From Candidatus Methylophosphatis haderslevensis (GTDB lineage Bacteria; Pseudomonadota; Gammaproteobacteria; Burkholderiales; Rhodocyclaceae), in NCBI GenBank assembly GCA_016711925.1, contig JADJSA010000002.1:186001-250000 (forward strand): DNA of 64,000 nucleotides, in the 5' to 3' direction. The notes under the pieces are model-generated. The model had not been told where the DNA came from and did no database searches. It saw nothing but the letters and a program-made list of their open reading frames with translations. This document shows, piece after piece, positions 25,513 through 34,122 of the stretch (the first letter of the stretch is position 1; each line of letters opens with the position of its first letter). Made by a program: the position numbers and the translations under genes.

Positions 25513-26153
25513 GCGGATGCCTTTTCCGCAATGGGAGTTGCCCCAGGGAAGCGTCCGGACAACTTGGCGGCGAGCAAAGTGCAGCCGAAACAGCACAGAT
25601 TGGTGAGTGCGGCGAGCCACGCGCTGGCATTGAGCCCCCAACCCATGAACAGCACGCTGGCAGCCACCCAAGCGCCAAACGCCGCACCGAGCGTGTTGAA
25701 AAAGTACAGCATGCCCACCGAAACCCCCACATTGGACAGCGTTTCGTCAAAGTACATAGTGAGCAATGGCAGTGTTGTTCCCATGATGGTAGTCGGAACT
25801 AGGACCGTCGCCACCGTCACTGCGCTGACACCTGCATAGGACCACCCGTGGGCGCTCAAGGACTGAATACCCGCGAAAAGCCACGGGCTGGAGAAACCGA
25901 TCACGGCCAAAGCCAATTCCGCAAGCGCATACATTCTCAGCCGCTCCCGGGGCCGTTGATCTGCCAGCCACCCGCCCAAACCGCCGCCAATGCCAATTCC
26001 CAGCATGAAAGTCGAGACGATCAGCGTCACGGAATCGATGTCGACGCCCAAGCCGGTGAACAGGTAGCGTTGCCAAACCAACTGGTAAATCAGGGCAGCG
26101 CAACCCGAGGCAAAAAATGTTGCCGATATCAGTGTCAGAACAAACTTGGCCAT
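25509..26153 (-). CDS. polytopic membrane protein, N-terminal half of a fused spermidine-synthase-like transporter
   Basis: A 214-residue protein with about six membrane helices, starting FVLTLISATFFASGCAALIYQLVWQRYLF; SGxxALIYQxxWxR is the opening motif of membrane-fused spermidine-synthase-like proteins. GIGIGGGLGGWLADQRPRERLR is a typical loop. It contains no SAM domain; that domain sits in the next gene, which begins inside this stop codon (ATGA). The two genes thus look like one protein split in two. Function unknown; the location behind pilA, tfpZ and a phosphoethanolamine transferase suggests a pilin-related role. Confidence 0.8.
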   Translation of the reverse strand: MAKFVLTLISATFFASGCAALIYQLVWQRYLFTGLGVDIDSVTLIVSTFMLGIGIGGGLGGWLADQRPRERLRMYALAELALAVIGFSSPWLFAGIQSLSAHGWSYAGVSAVTVATVLVPTTIMGTTLPLLTMYFDETLSNVGVSVGMLYFFNTLGAAFGAWVAASVLFMGWGLNASAWLAALTNLCCFGCTLLAAKLSGRFPGATPIAEKASA

Positions 26154-26198
26154 TGGCAGATCAATTCAAGTTGATTTTCGATACATGGAGATTGCACA

Positions 26199-28007
26199 TC
26201 AGTTGCCCTTAATGAAACAAGGATCACGTGCCGCAGCCTCCCTGAAATCCACCCAGCGCATGTTGGGCGCAACCACCATTTGGGGCATGCCGTCCCATTG
26301 TTGTCGCAAGAAGCTCCCCATGTCTTTGACAGCCGGTTCATCGGCGACCATTTCCGGCCCAGACATGAGGTCTTTCAATGTCTGATGTATGGCTGCCGTG
26401 GTGTAAGGAAGTTTGGCGTTGCTGCGCAACAATTTCGATGCAGCCGGATGGGCGGCCACATAGGCAGGGCTCAACCAGACAAGCGCAGGAACTTCGTAAG
26501 AATCGATGGTCACACGGTTTATGGTCGTCTTATTGCATTGTTCATCCGTCAATCCCTGCCCATGGTCAGAGGCATACACCATCACTGCGGAACGCCCGTC
26601 ACCCGCCAGGATATCGATTATCTGATCGAGCAATGCATCGGTGTAGGCAACGCTGTTTCTGTATGTCTGCTTTATGCCCTGGTGGCCGGGAAACAAACCG
26701 AATCCGGGCGGATACCGGTGATCGAATCTGAAATGGCTCCCCATCGTGTGCAGCACGATGAACGCCTTTGGGTGGCTTGCAACGTAACGCTGTACTGCGG
26801 GCAGCAGGACTTCATCATAACTGCCTTGCTGGAAATAACTGGACGGATTCAGGAACGCCCTGGTATCCGCCTCATCCGCGTATGCGGCAATCACACCGTC
26901 GAAACGGCCCACGGCCGCCTGGTTGGAAAACCAGCTCGTCGCATAACCGGCCCGGGATGCCAGTGAAATGATGGAGCGCGTCGCCTGCGGATTCGGCTTG
27001 CCATCCGGCCACAACAGCGGCTGGGGCGTGAGCATGGAAGGCACCGCCTGCCGGGTGGACGTAGACTGCGCGACCACATTCGTGAAAGCGAACAACGCGT
27101 CGCCCTTGGCCATGCGCGCATCAAGGCGTGGGGTTGTTTCCGCCTGGTCGGGATTGAACAGATGCCAAGCGTTGCGCGAAGAAGACTCGCCAATCACCAA
27201 CACAACCGTGTCCGGCGGTCCAACGCTGACCGGCAGTGTCTGCCCAGCGGGCATCGCACGCAAACCGGCAACTGCCACATCCACGACACTCCTGGCCTGC
27301 CAGTACTGCGCTGCCGCCCACGGAAGCTCGTAGGGGAAGGCCCTTGGCAACTCCGCATCGGATCCGATCTGTCGGTCACCTTCCTCAAACGGATCAATCG
27401 ATTGGCGGGCGGCGTTCTGCAAGTGGGGAGCACTCTGGCTCTTGCTTGCCAGCGCATAGGGAATGAGCAACAGCATTCCACAAAACACGAGAATCTTGCC
27501 GCGCGCCGCGTAGCCCCAGTGCCAGGCGGTTCTTCTCTTCAGCCAGCTCAGCAGCACCGCGCAGACAATGTTCCACCCCAGAAACCCTGCGAGCACGAGC
27601 GGTGGAACGGATAGGGCAAGGTTCTTCAACTCCCCGGGGCTGCTTGCAATGGCCATGCCGACCAAGCTGCTTGTGATGGGCGAATCGCTCAACCACCTCA
27701 CGGCGACAGACGCTGGCAACCACCAGAGGCCGAGAAGCCATGATGCCAGCCAGCCCATCCATGGCCGCGCGAAGAGGGCAAGGAACATCGTCGCCAAAAG
27801 CGCGCACTTGAATAATCGCTCCTGCAGGTCCAGCAAATACGCTCCTGGGTAGAGATTTCGCTCCCACGGAATCATGTTGGGGATATTCCAGACCAGCACG
27901 ATCCCCCAGAACACCCACCACGCATAGCTGAGATGCAGCTTCTTGCTAATCGAGTTCAAGCCAGGCTCCCATTTCCAGCGTGTTCGCCGACGTTCTTCGA
28001 TGGGCAA
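26199..28007 (-). CDS. phosphoethanolamine transferase, EptA/PptA-like
   Basis: Inner-membrane enzyme with a periplasmic alkaline-phosphatase-fold domain. Five or so membrane helices (residues about 25-200) precede the catalytic domain. Motifs: VVLVIGESSSRN (metal-binding Glu), ETTPRLD, FTNVVAQSTSTRQAVPSMLT (Thr nucleophile position), LHTMGSHFRFDHRYP and VYASDHGQGLTDE (metal Asp/His). EptA modifies lipid A; Neisseria PptA adds phosphoethanolamine or phosphocholine to pilin. Its place in a pilA-tfpZ locus favours pilin as substrate, an inference. The start is TTG 28007; TTG at 27959 is an alternative and no ATG is close. Confidence 0.88.
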   Translation of the reverse strand: MPIEERRRTRWKWEPGLNSISKKLHLSYAWWVFWGIVLVWNIPNMIPWERNLYPGAYLLDLQERLFKCALLATMFLALFARPWMGWLASWLLGLWWLPASVAVRWLSDSPITSSLVGMAIASSPGELKNLALSVPPLVLAGFLGWNIVCAVLLSWLKRRTAWHWGYAARGKILVFCGMLLLIPYALASKSQSAPHLQNAARQSIDPFEEGDRQIGSDAELPRAFPYELPWAAAQYWQARSVVDVAVAGLRAMPAGQTLPVSVGPPDTVVLVIGESSSRNAWHLFNPDQAETTPRLDARMAKGDALFAFTNVVAQSTSTRQAVPSMLTPQPLLWPDGKPNPQATRSIISLASRAGYATSWFSNQAAVGRFDGVIAAYADEADTRAFLNPSSYFQQGSYDEVLLPAVQRYVASHPKAFIVLHTMGSHFRFDHRYPPGFGLFPGHQGIKQTYRNSVAYTDALLDQIIDILAGDGRSAVMVYASDHGQGLTDEQCNKTTINRVTIDSYEVPALVWLSPAYVAAHPAASKLLRSNAKLPYTTAAIHQTLKDLMSGPEMVADEPAVKDMGSFLRQQWDGMPQMVVAPNMRWVDFREAAARDPCFIKGN

Positions 28008-28157
28008 GGCGTCGATCCGCTTGTCCTGGCTATCCAGGCAGCAAGCAATTCCGCCGGCGGGTCACTCCGGCGTTCGCCGTCATGGAATCGCTTTCTCCGA
28101 CGATCGCAGCGGGCCAATGGGCGTCGCCGATCTCTCAGGAAAGGCCCCATCCGGATT
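28008..28157. other. short intergenic region between TfpZ-like and transferase genes
   Basis: 150 bp without a gene; GC-rich with a GCCGGCGG/CCGGCG-type arm near 28052-28072. It may carry a weak terminator or a promoter for the downstream genes; neither is clear. Confidence 0.3.
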
Positions 28158-28937
28158 TCAGAAGAAGCCATCGAACGGCGCAAATCCCGCAACATCGCCT
28201 TGGTCATTGAGCAGCGCCACGGCGTCCACGCGAGCCATCAGCGGCAGAAACTTTGTCGTGGCCGGATTCAACTTCAATACAGCCAAGGTTGCATCGAGCT
28301 GCGCCCGACCTTGTGGGTAGTGCTCGATCAGCACCGAGAGCGGCTTCGCCACTCGCAACGCCTCCGCTTTCGACTCGTCATATGGCTGCCAAAACTGGGG
28401 GCGGTGCGCCACGTCGTAGCCCTTCAGCGCAAGGAAGATCGCCTCGGTACGTTCGGCGCCCTCCCGCAGTGATCGCGTACCCAATGTCCTTGGCCCCGCA
28501 AGCGGAAGGCTACTGTATTCGGCGCGCCCCTTGCCGAGTTCCGGCTCGTAGACGTCGTTGGCACTGATCACACGAAAGCGGTCCTTTTCAAATACCAAGG
28601 CAACGGGCCGAACCTGGTACACCGTATGCAGCCCATAGCCCAATGCAGCAAATTGCAGACAAGCAATGACTGCGAGATCCCGCCTCAAGTGGCGCCGGCC
28701 CTTTGCTCGGTTGAAAACCGCAAAGGTAAGGAGCGGGCCGATTATGACATCGACGGTCGTGACGAGAAGAAACAAGTCCTGGCCGCCCGACAACCTGCGA
28801 TAGAACCCAGGGTACCAAAGAAGAAAGACGAGAGCCGCGCAGACTGCGGCAACCATGCATGAAAGCAGCAAATGAACACCTGCCGCCCGGGCACGACGCG
28901 GCAAGTCAAATTGTCCTAGCATCGGTACGAAATTCAT
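28158..28937 (-). CDS. TfpX/TfpZ family type IV pilin accessory protein
   Basis: Starts MNFVPMLGQFDLPRRARAAGVHLLLSCMVAAVCAALVFLLWYPGFY; three or four N-terminal membrane helices with LLVTTVDVIIGPLLTFAVFN, then a periplasmic domain of about 150 residues. This is the TfpZ-type pattern found directly after type IV major pilin genes in Pseudomonas and betaproteobacteria, where it aids display of specific pilin types. ATG 28935-28937 lacks a strong ribosome site; ATG 28920-28922 is an alternative. It follows pilA past a hairpin that likely lowers but does not stop transcription. Confidence 0.88.
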   Translation of the reverse strand: MNFVPMLGQFDLPRRARAAGVHLLLSCMVAAVCAALVFLLWYPGFYRRLSGGQDLFLLVTTVDVIIGPLLTFAVFNRAKGRRHLRRDLAVIACLQFAALGYGLHTVYQVRPVALVFEKDRFRVISANDVYEPELGKGRAEYSSLPLAGPRTLGTRSLREGAERTEAIFLALKGYDVAHRPQFWQPYDESKAEALRVAKPLSVLIEHYPQGRAQLDATLAVLKLNPATTKFLPLMARVDAVALLNDQGDVAGFAPFDGFF

Positions 28938-29020
28938 AAAGGAACCCGCGGAATAGCTACCCTCAGGCCATGCGGGATCCCAACGCAAAGACCTGACGGA
29001 GCCAGGTAGGTGGAAAGCGC

Positions 29021-29049
29021 AAGAAGGGGCGCCGGAGCGCCCCCTTCTT
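29021..29049 (-). terminator. hairpin terminator after pilA
   Basis: On the minus strand AAGAAGGGGGCGC pairs with GCGCCCCTTCTT over a short loop, 20 bp after the pilA stop. The T-tract behind it is imperfect (TTGCGCTTT), so it is probably partial, giving high pilA and lower downstream expression. Confidence 0.7.
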
Positions 29050-29069
29050 GTTGAATCACTTCTGCGCGC

Positions 29070-29633
29070 TTAGCGGCAGGCGGACGGGGCGTAACGGGCA
29101 GGCAGGGTTCCAAGCGTACCCAGAATCTGGAAAGTCGTCGAAGAGGCACCCACGGCAGATTGGCAGCCCCAGTCGATCGAACCGGCTACGGGGTTGAGCG
29201 GATCGAGAGCCGTGTAAAGCGCCGTACCCGCGGCGCTGGCGTTACCGCCACGAACGAACGGGCTCAAGACGAGCGTGTTGGCTCCCGCAGTAACCGCACC
29301 ACCCACGTTGGTCCCGTTATAGGTGATCACGATTTCGCCCTGGGTAGCGGCTGCCGGGGCCGTCATCAGCACGCTGTTAACATACTTGCTGTTGGCGCCA
29401 GTATTTGAAGCCTGCAGGTTCCACGCAGTCACAGTTGCCAGCAAATCGGGGCGCGTCGAGGAGCCGGTGTTGATCTGAGCCTTGGCATCGGCCGCCAGTT
29501 CGAGACCTTCCGTGATTCGCGCGCGAACCGTGTAGTCCTGATACGCCGGCAGCGCAACCGCGGCCAGGATGCCGATGATCGCGACCACGATCATCAGTTC
29601 GATCAGCGTAAAGCCCTTTTGAATCTGTTTCAT
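29070..29633 (-). CDS. pilA: type IV major pilin
   Basis: Subunit of type IV pili. The 187 residues begin MKQIQKGFTLIELMIVVAIIGILAAVALPAYQDY in shortened form: positively charged leader, prepilin peptidase site G/FTLIEL with Glu5, and the hydrophobic helix. The C-terminal disulfide region is framed by Cys in DWGCQSA and Cys in APSACR, giving a D-region loop of about 32 residues. The globular domain is rich in Ala, Gly, Thr and Asn. It is preceded by AAAAAGGAG and a sigma-54-type promoter; the downstream TfpZ, transferase and spermidine-synthase-like genes probably act on it. Confidence 0.97.
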   Translation of the reverse strand: MKQIQKGFTLIELMIVVAIIGILAAVALPAYQDYTVRARITEGLELAADAKAQINTGSSTRPDLLATVTAWNLQASNTGANSKYVNSVLMTAPAAATQGEIVITYNGTNVGGAVTAGANTLVLSPFVRGGNASAAGTALYTALDPLNPVAGSIDWGCQSAVGASSTTFQILGTLGTLPARYAPSACR

Positions 29634-29686
29634 GTGCTTCTCCTTTTTGGGTTGTTTGAGGCGCTGTGGCGCTCGGAGTTCTCTAA

Positions 29687-29702
29687 TGCAGAGGCCGTGC
29701 CA
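29687..29702 (-). promoter_or_regulatory. sigma-54-type promoter of pilA
   Basis: The minus strand reads TGGCACGGCCTCTGCA: -24 element TGGCAC and -12 element CTGCA, one mismatch from the consensus TGGCACGnnnnTTGCA, with correct spacing. It lies about 54 bp before the ATG. pilA genes are often sigma-54 dependent with a PilR-type activator; no pilSR genes lie in the window. Confidence 0.75.
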
Positions 29703-30223
29703 GCTCGCGAAAAACTTCCACTTTCTTATTGTTTTTCAATACGATAAAGTAACGCGCGTGAAGCACTTAACGGTCATTTCGAGCACCCGGGTGACGATTC
29801 TCGTCACCCCTTTGCCCTGATTGGTCCTGAACCCTTTCTCGCCGACACGATGCGCAACAAATTATGTCTTTGCCATGCCTGGCCAGTCCGTCGGACTTGC
29901 CGCTGAAGCTCAATCGAGGCGACATTCTAACCGCCTTGCAGCGTATGGTCACCCCACTCGAAGAACGCGGCAGCGCAAGCCGGGGCGAAACGGGAAGCAC
30001 TGGAAGAGAAGGCGGCTGCTGAACTCAACCGGGCGGCAGCACATGCACCGCGCGCCGAATGTGGGATGCAGCTCTTGCGCACCGGTTTCATGTCGGTGTT
30101 ACGGGCGGGTACTTTCTTGATGTCGACAGTCACGGCACGCCCAAGGCAAATGCAGGTCAAGGGTGTACAGGGGCTGCCGCTTTGCGCTAAGGTACTACTT
30201 ATCAATACTCCGTGGAGACCGGT
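29703..30223. other. non-coding region between pilA and ParDE-like module
   Basis: AT-rich near 29720-29760 upstream of the pilA promoter, where an activator could bind. Around 30079-30190 one frame reads HRFHVGVTGGYFLDVDSHG and ends in GCTGAAALR, protein-like in composition, while a different frame carries KREALEEKAAAELNRAA just upstream; this may be the remnant of a frameshifted gene. No family recognised. Confidence 0.35.
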
Positions 30224-30514
30224 ATGAGCGTACCAACGATTCGCCCGGTGGCGATCAAGATCGACCCTGAAATCAAAGAGCGCGTAAAGCGCCTTGCGGA
30301 TGCCCGCCGACGCACTCCGCATTGGCTGATGCGTGAAGCCATCCAGCAGTACGTCGAGCGCGAGGAAAAGCGCGAGGCCTTGCGGCAGGACGCGATCAGG
30401 GCATGGAACGAATACCAGACCACGGGCCTGCATGTGACGGAGGAGGCAGCCGACGCCTGGCTTGTCAGACTGGAAAGCGGAGAGGATGTGGAGCCGCCTG
30501 AGTGCCACGCCTGA
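30224..30514 (+). CDS. ribbon-helix-helix antitoxin, ParD/CopG-like
   Basis: A 96-residue protein: IRPVAIKIDPEIKERVKRLADARRRTPHWLMREAI is the RHH DNA-binding unit (strand then two helices), followed by a helical toxin-binding tail with EEKREALRQDAIRAWNEYQTTG. ATG 30224 follows GGAGACC. The frame is open twelve bases further up to a GTG. It overlaps the toxin gene by 13 bases. Confidence 0.87.
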   Translation: MSVPTIRPVAIKIDPEIKERVKRLADARRRTPHWLMREAIQQYVEREEKREALRQDAIRAWNEYQTTGLHVTEEAADAWLVRLESGEDVEPPECHA

Positions 30515-30792
30515 TCTGGTCGCCGCCAGCGCTGCGCGATGTGCAGCGCCTTTACCGCTTCCTGGCGGAGAAGAACGCCGACGCGGCCAGGCGCGCGGTG
30601 AAGGCGATCCGGGATGGCGTGAAGATCATCGGGCATCAGCCCGGAATCGGCCGTCCGGCTGCGGATATGGAACCCGAGTTTCGCGAATGGCTGATCGGAT
30701 TTGGCGATAGCGGCTATGTGCTGCTGTACCGTTATGACGGGCAGACAGCGGTGATTCTGGCGGTGCGCCACCAACGCGAGCTTGAGTTCTGA
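30502..30792 (+). CDS. RelE/ParE-family toxin
   Basis: A 96-residue protein with the ParE pattern IWSPPALRDVQRLYRFLAEKN, AVKAIRDGVKIIGHQPGIGRP, EFREWLIGF and a final strand VLLYRYDGQTAVILAVRHQRE. ParE toxins target gyrase and RelE toxins cleave mRNA; the RH pair before QRE near the C terminus and overall form are closer to ParE, but the activity is not certain. GTG start at 30502 inside the antitoxin gene. Confidence 0.87.
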   Translation: MPRLIWSPPALRDVQRLYRFLAEKNADAARRAVKAIRDGVKIIGHQPGIGRPAADMEPEFREWLIGFGDSGYVLLYRYDGQTAVILAVRHQRELEF

Positions 30793-30822
30793 CGAAGAAC
30801 GGATTCAAGCGTCGATTCTGCG

Positions 30823-31239
30823 CTATCGCGCCAGCACGACCTCGGGAATCAAGGCAAGCCGGCGGGCGCGGCGCACGAAACGTCGGTCATCGAAGCTGAC
30901 CAAGCGCTCGCAGGAGCGGCTGCAGGCCCAGTGCAGCGCGTCGGCGAAATCGAGGCCGCGACGGAGCAGGTCGAGTGCGTCTTTCACGGCCTCCCAGCGC
31001 TCGACCGTGACGTGCGGCATGCCCAGCAGATGCTCGATCGCCACGCAGAACGACTCGGCTTCGGCCTCGTAGAAGCCGCGCATCACCCACTCGAACTCGA
31101 GAATCGCGGTGAGCGGCACGAACACGGCAGGCGATTCGAGCATGACGCGGCGCGCCACGGGCCGCTGGCGCGCCGCCTCGGGATCGTCCGGGTCGTCGCA
31201 ATAGAAGCGGGCGAGAACGTTGGTGTCGACCGCAATCAC
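30823..31239 (-). CDS. PIN-domain ribonuclease toxin (VapC-type)
   Basis: A 138-residue PIN protein, start GTG 31237-31239. Site residues: D5 in MIAVDTNVLARF, E in LEFEWVMRGFYEAE, D in LDFADALHWA and D in LVSFDDRRFV. It overlaps the antitoxin gene by four bases and ends 30 bp from the ParE-like toxin gene running the other way, so two unrelated modules are packed end to end. Confidence 0.88.
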   Translation of the reverse strand: MIAVDTNVLARFYCDDPDDPEAARQRPVARRVMLESPAVFVPLTAILEFEWVMRGFYEAEAESFCVAIEHLLGMPHVTVERWEAVKDALDLLRRGLDFADALHWACSRSCERLVSFDDRRFVRRARRLALIPEVVLAR

Positions 31240-31502
31240 GCCTTGCCCCGCTTGCCGGCCAGCAGAGCGGCAGGGTCGAACGCTGACAGCCTTCGCGGCG
31301 TGCCTGCACGAGCCGGCTTGATCTTGACCAGCCCGTAACCGGCTGCCGGGTCGCTCGGCTTCAATCGGCGCCGGACAAGCAGGCGGATCGTGCCCCCTTC
31401 ATCGACGAACTCGACTTGGGTTCCCGGCGTCAGTTCGTAGCGCGCGCGTATCTCTGCCGGGATAACGATCTGGCCTTTTGCGGTAAGCGTCGCTGCGGAC
31501 AT
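31236..31502 (-). CDS. AbrB-type antitoxin
   Basis: An 88-residue protein with SAATLTAKGQIVIPAEIRARYELTPGTQVEFVDEG at the N terminus (SpoVT-AbrB fold), followed by a basic tail PRRLSAFDPAALLAGKRGKA that likely blocks the toxin. Expected to repress its operon at the palindrome 31547-31563. Confidence 0.88.
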   Translation of the reverse strand: MSAATLTAKGQIVIPAEIRARYELTPGTQVEFVDEGGTIRLLVRRRLKPSDPAAGYGLVKIKPARAGTPRRLSAFDPAALLAGKRGKA

Positions 31503-31534
31503 GGCACGCTTTCAAGTGAGGCGACAAGGCTGCT

Positions 31535-31563
31535 ATCGTAGCACATCGCTTACCAGGTAAGCG
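31535..31563 (-). promoter_or_regulatory. promoter and palindromic operator of the minus-strand AbrB/PIN module
   Basis: Perfect inverted repeat CGCTTACC-A-GGTAAGCG (31547-31563) upstream of the -10 box TACGAT (minus strand, 31535-31540). The arm GGTAAG resembles the GTAAGG arm before the AbrB module at 22392. The palindrome lies where the -35 box should be, fitting autorepression. Confidence 0.6.
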
Positions 31564-31616
31564 GCTGCCCGCCGCCGCCGGCTCGGCGCGCCTTTTCGCC
31601 GAACACGACAACCGAC

Positions 31617-34004
31617 CTACTTGATGCAGACCTTGCGCACCTGCTTCATGTCGGTAAAGCCTGCGAGGACTTTCTCGATGCCGTCCATCTTCAGGGTGCG
31701 CATGCCTTCGGAGAGCGCGGTTTGCAGCATGACGGCCACACGGGCGTGCTCCTGGATCAGCCGCTTGATCGTGTCGCTGCCGATCAGCAGTTCATGCAGG
31801 CCGATGCGGCCGCGGTAACCGGTATCGGCGCAGTCGGGGCAACCGACCGCCTGGTAGAGCTTGAACTTGCCCTTGTCGTCGGCGTAAGCCTGCTTCCAGG
31901 CATCCAGAATCTGTGCGCGCGCGGCGGCCGGGTCGGCCTTGAATTCCTCGATGTCGGCGAACTCGCCGCAATACTCGTCGAGCATGTGGTCGATTTCTTC
32001 CTCGGCCGGCACGTGCGCCTTGCGGCACTTGCTGCACAGCCGCTTGGCCAGGCGCTGGGCGAGCACACCGAGCAGCGCATCGGCGAAATTGAACGGGTCC
32101 ATACCCATGTCGAGCAGGCGGATGATCGATTCGGGCGCGCTGTTGGTGTGCAGCGTGGCGAACACGAGGTGGCCGGTGAGCGAGGCTTCGAGGCCGATCG
32201 ACACGGTTTCCTTGTCGCGCATTTCACCCACCATGATCACGTCCGGATCGGCGCGCAGGAAGGCGCGCATCGCGGTGGCGAAATCGAGCCCGGCCTTGCG
32301 ATTGACCTGCACCTGGCGCAGGCCTTTCTGGGTGATTTCGACCGGATCTTCGGCGGTCCAGATCTTGGTGTCCGGCGTGTTGATGCTGCCGAGAATGGAG
32401 TGCAGCGTGGTGGTCTTGCCGGAACCGGTGGGGCCGCAGACGAAGAAGATGCCGTAGGGCTTGGCGATGGTCTCCTTGAGGCGCTCGAGGTTGTCAGGCA
32501 GCAGGCCGAGTTTGTCCATCGGGATCGGTTCGCCGGACTGCAGAATGCGCATGACCACGTCTTCCATGCCGCCGGACGAGGGCAGCGTCGCCACCCGCAA
32601 TTCGATGTCGGCCGGGCCGAAGCGCTTGAACTTGATCTTGCCGTCCTGCGGCTTGCGCCGCTCGGAGATGTCCAGGTCGCACATGATCTTGATGCGTGTG
32701 ACCAGCGCATTGCGGTAGCTGGCCGGGATCTCGATGTAGGGAATCAGGCTGCCGTCCTTGCGGATGCGGATCTGCGTTTTTTCCTTGCCGGGACGGGGTT
32801 CGACATGGATGTCGGACGCGCCCTGGTGGTAGGCATCGAGAATGATCTTGTTGACCAGCTTGACCAGTTCGTTCTCGGCGGCGGCCGAAACGTCGGCGCC
32901 TTCCTCGGTGTCGTCTTCGCCGCCATCGAGCCCGAGGAGCATTTCGCCAACCGAGCGCACGTCGCCGCCGGGACCGAAGAACTGGTCCATGGTGTGGAGG
33001 AATTCGCGCTGCGTGGTGACCCTGAAAGCGAGCTTCTTCTTCGGAAACACGTTATGCGCAACGCTGGACGTGCGGACGCGCTCCGGGTCGAGGGCAAGGA
33101 CGATGATCCCTTCCTCGGTCTCTTCCAGTGGCAGCCAGAGGTACTCTTCGACATATTCGCGCTTGATGTTGCGCAGCAAGTCGAGCGGCTTCATGCGGTC
33201 CGACTTGAACGGTTCGTACGGCACGCGGAAGAATGCCGACAGTGCCTTGCCGATGACCGCCGGCTCGACGCCAAAATCGGCAATCAGCACGTCTTCGACG
33301 CTGGTGCCCTTGCGCCGGGCAGTGGCCGTGGCGGTCTCGAATTCCTGCAACGACATCACGGCATCGGTGAGCAGGACATCGTATTTCGAGCGAATCACCG
33401 ATGGCAGGCGGGCGCGCTGGGTGAAGGCGATGGCGAGCGTCTGGGCGAGCCCCTGCACGCCCTCTTCGGCCATCAGCGAGAACGGCGTGCCGGCCCGGTG
33501 GTTGATGAGCTGAATCACGCCCAGCAGATCGCTTGACCTTTCGTCGAGGATCGGCGCGACCAGCATCTGCTGAGTGCGGTAGCCGGTGCGCTTGTCGACT
33601 TCCTGGAGGAAGCGAAGCGAGGGCGATATCGACTTCAACTCGGCGGCGTCATAAACGTCGCGGATATTGAGCAGCGCGCGGTGGCTGCCGCTGTAACCGG
33701 CAACGCTCTGATCGTTGAGCGGGAGACGGATGTCCTTGAACGATTTGAGGCCGGTCTTGACCTTCGAGACGATTGCCTTGCGGTCGTCGGAGATGACGTA
33801 GATGGTCAGCCGGTCGGCATTGAACAGCGAGGTGATCTCTTCGCCCAGTTCCAGGACGATTTCGTCGAGATTCTGCGTTGCGTGGATCCTGTTGGTGACG
33901 CCCTGCAGCGCGCGGAAAAACGCCAGGCGGCTGCCCATGTCGGCGGCAGAGGCCGCGACTTTGGCGGCATCATTGATTGCTTCGACGCGTTTCGGCTCGC
34001 TCAT
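31617..34004 (-). CDS. GAF domain-containing GspE/PilB-type secretion ATPase
   Basis: A 795-residue ATPase: GAF domain (about 40-195), MshEN/GspE N-terminal domain (205-340, the c-di-GMP-binding type in some homologues) and T2SSE domain (370-780). Walker A GPTGSGKT at 524-531, Walker B VIMVGEMRD about 589-597, His box HLVFATLHTNS near 612, and a zinc tetracysteine (C657, C660, C722, C725). Such ATPases power pilus or type II secretion assembly. No other secretion gene adjoins it; it follows a cyclic-nucleotide phosphodiesterase gene, so the GAF domain may sense cAMP or cGMP. That link is inference. Confidence 0.93.
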   Translation of the reverse strand: MSEPKRVEAINDAAKVAASAADMGSRLAFFRALQGVTNRIHATQNLDEIVLELGEEITSLFNADRLTIYVISDDRKAIVSKVKTGLKSFKDIRLPLNDQSVAGYSGSHRALLNIRDVYDAAELKSISPSLRFLQEVDKRTGYRTQQMLVAPILDERSSDLLGVIQLINHRAGTPFSLMAEEGVQGLAQTLAIAFTQRARLPSVIRSKYDVLLTDAVMSLQEFETATATARRKGTSVEDVLIADFGVEPAVIGKALSAFFRVPYEPFKSDRMKPLDLLRNIKREYVEEYLWLPLEETEEGIIVLALDPERVRTSSVAHNVFPKKKLAFRVTTQREFLHTMDQFFGPGGDVRSVGEMLLGLDGGEDDTEEGADVSAAAENELVKLVNKIILDAYHQGASDIHVEPRPGKEKTQIRIRKDGSLIPYIEIPASYRNALVTRIKIMCDLDISERRKPQDGKIKFKRFGPADIELRVATLPSSGGMEDVVMRILQSGEPIPMDKLGLLPDNLERLKETIAKPYGIFFVCGPTGSGKTTTLHSILGSINTPDTKIWTAEDPVEITQKGLRQVQVNRKAGLDFATAMRAFLRADPDVIMVGEMRDKETVSIGLEASLTGHLVFATLHTNSAPESIIRLLDMGMDPFNFADALLGVLAQRLAKRLCSKCRKAHVPAEEEIDHMLDEYCGEFADIEEFKADPAAARAQILDAWKQAYADDKGKFKLYQAVGCPDCADTGYRGRIGLHELLIGSDTIKRLIQEHARVAVMLQTALSEGMRTLKMDGIEKVLAGFTDMKQVRKVCIK

Positions 34005-34122
34005 GGATCAACGGTGTCCTCGAAGGCATTCAGATCCGGCTGCCGGGCAGCAGCGATCTGGTACTTAACGTCCCGTAAAGTCAGCAGTTTAGCGTGCCCC
34101 GGCGCCCCTACCAACCCCGCAG

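Noticed and set aside
31617..34004. PilB of the type IV pilus
   Set aside because: The N-terminal GAF domain and lack of pilC/pilD neighbours set it apart from the standard PilB; kept as GspE/PilB-type.
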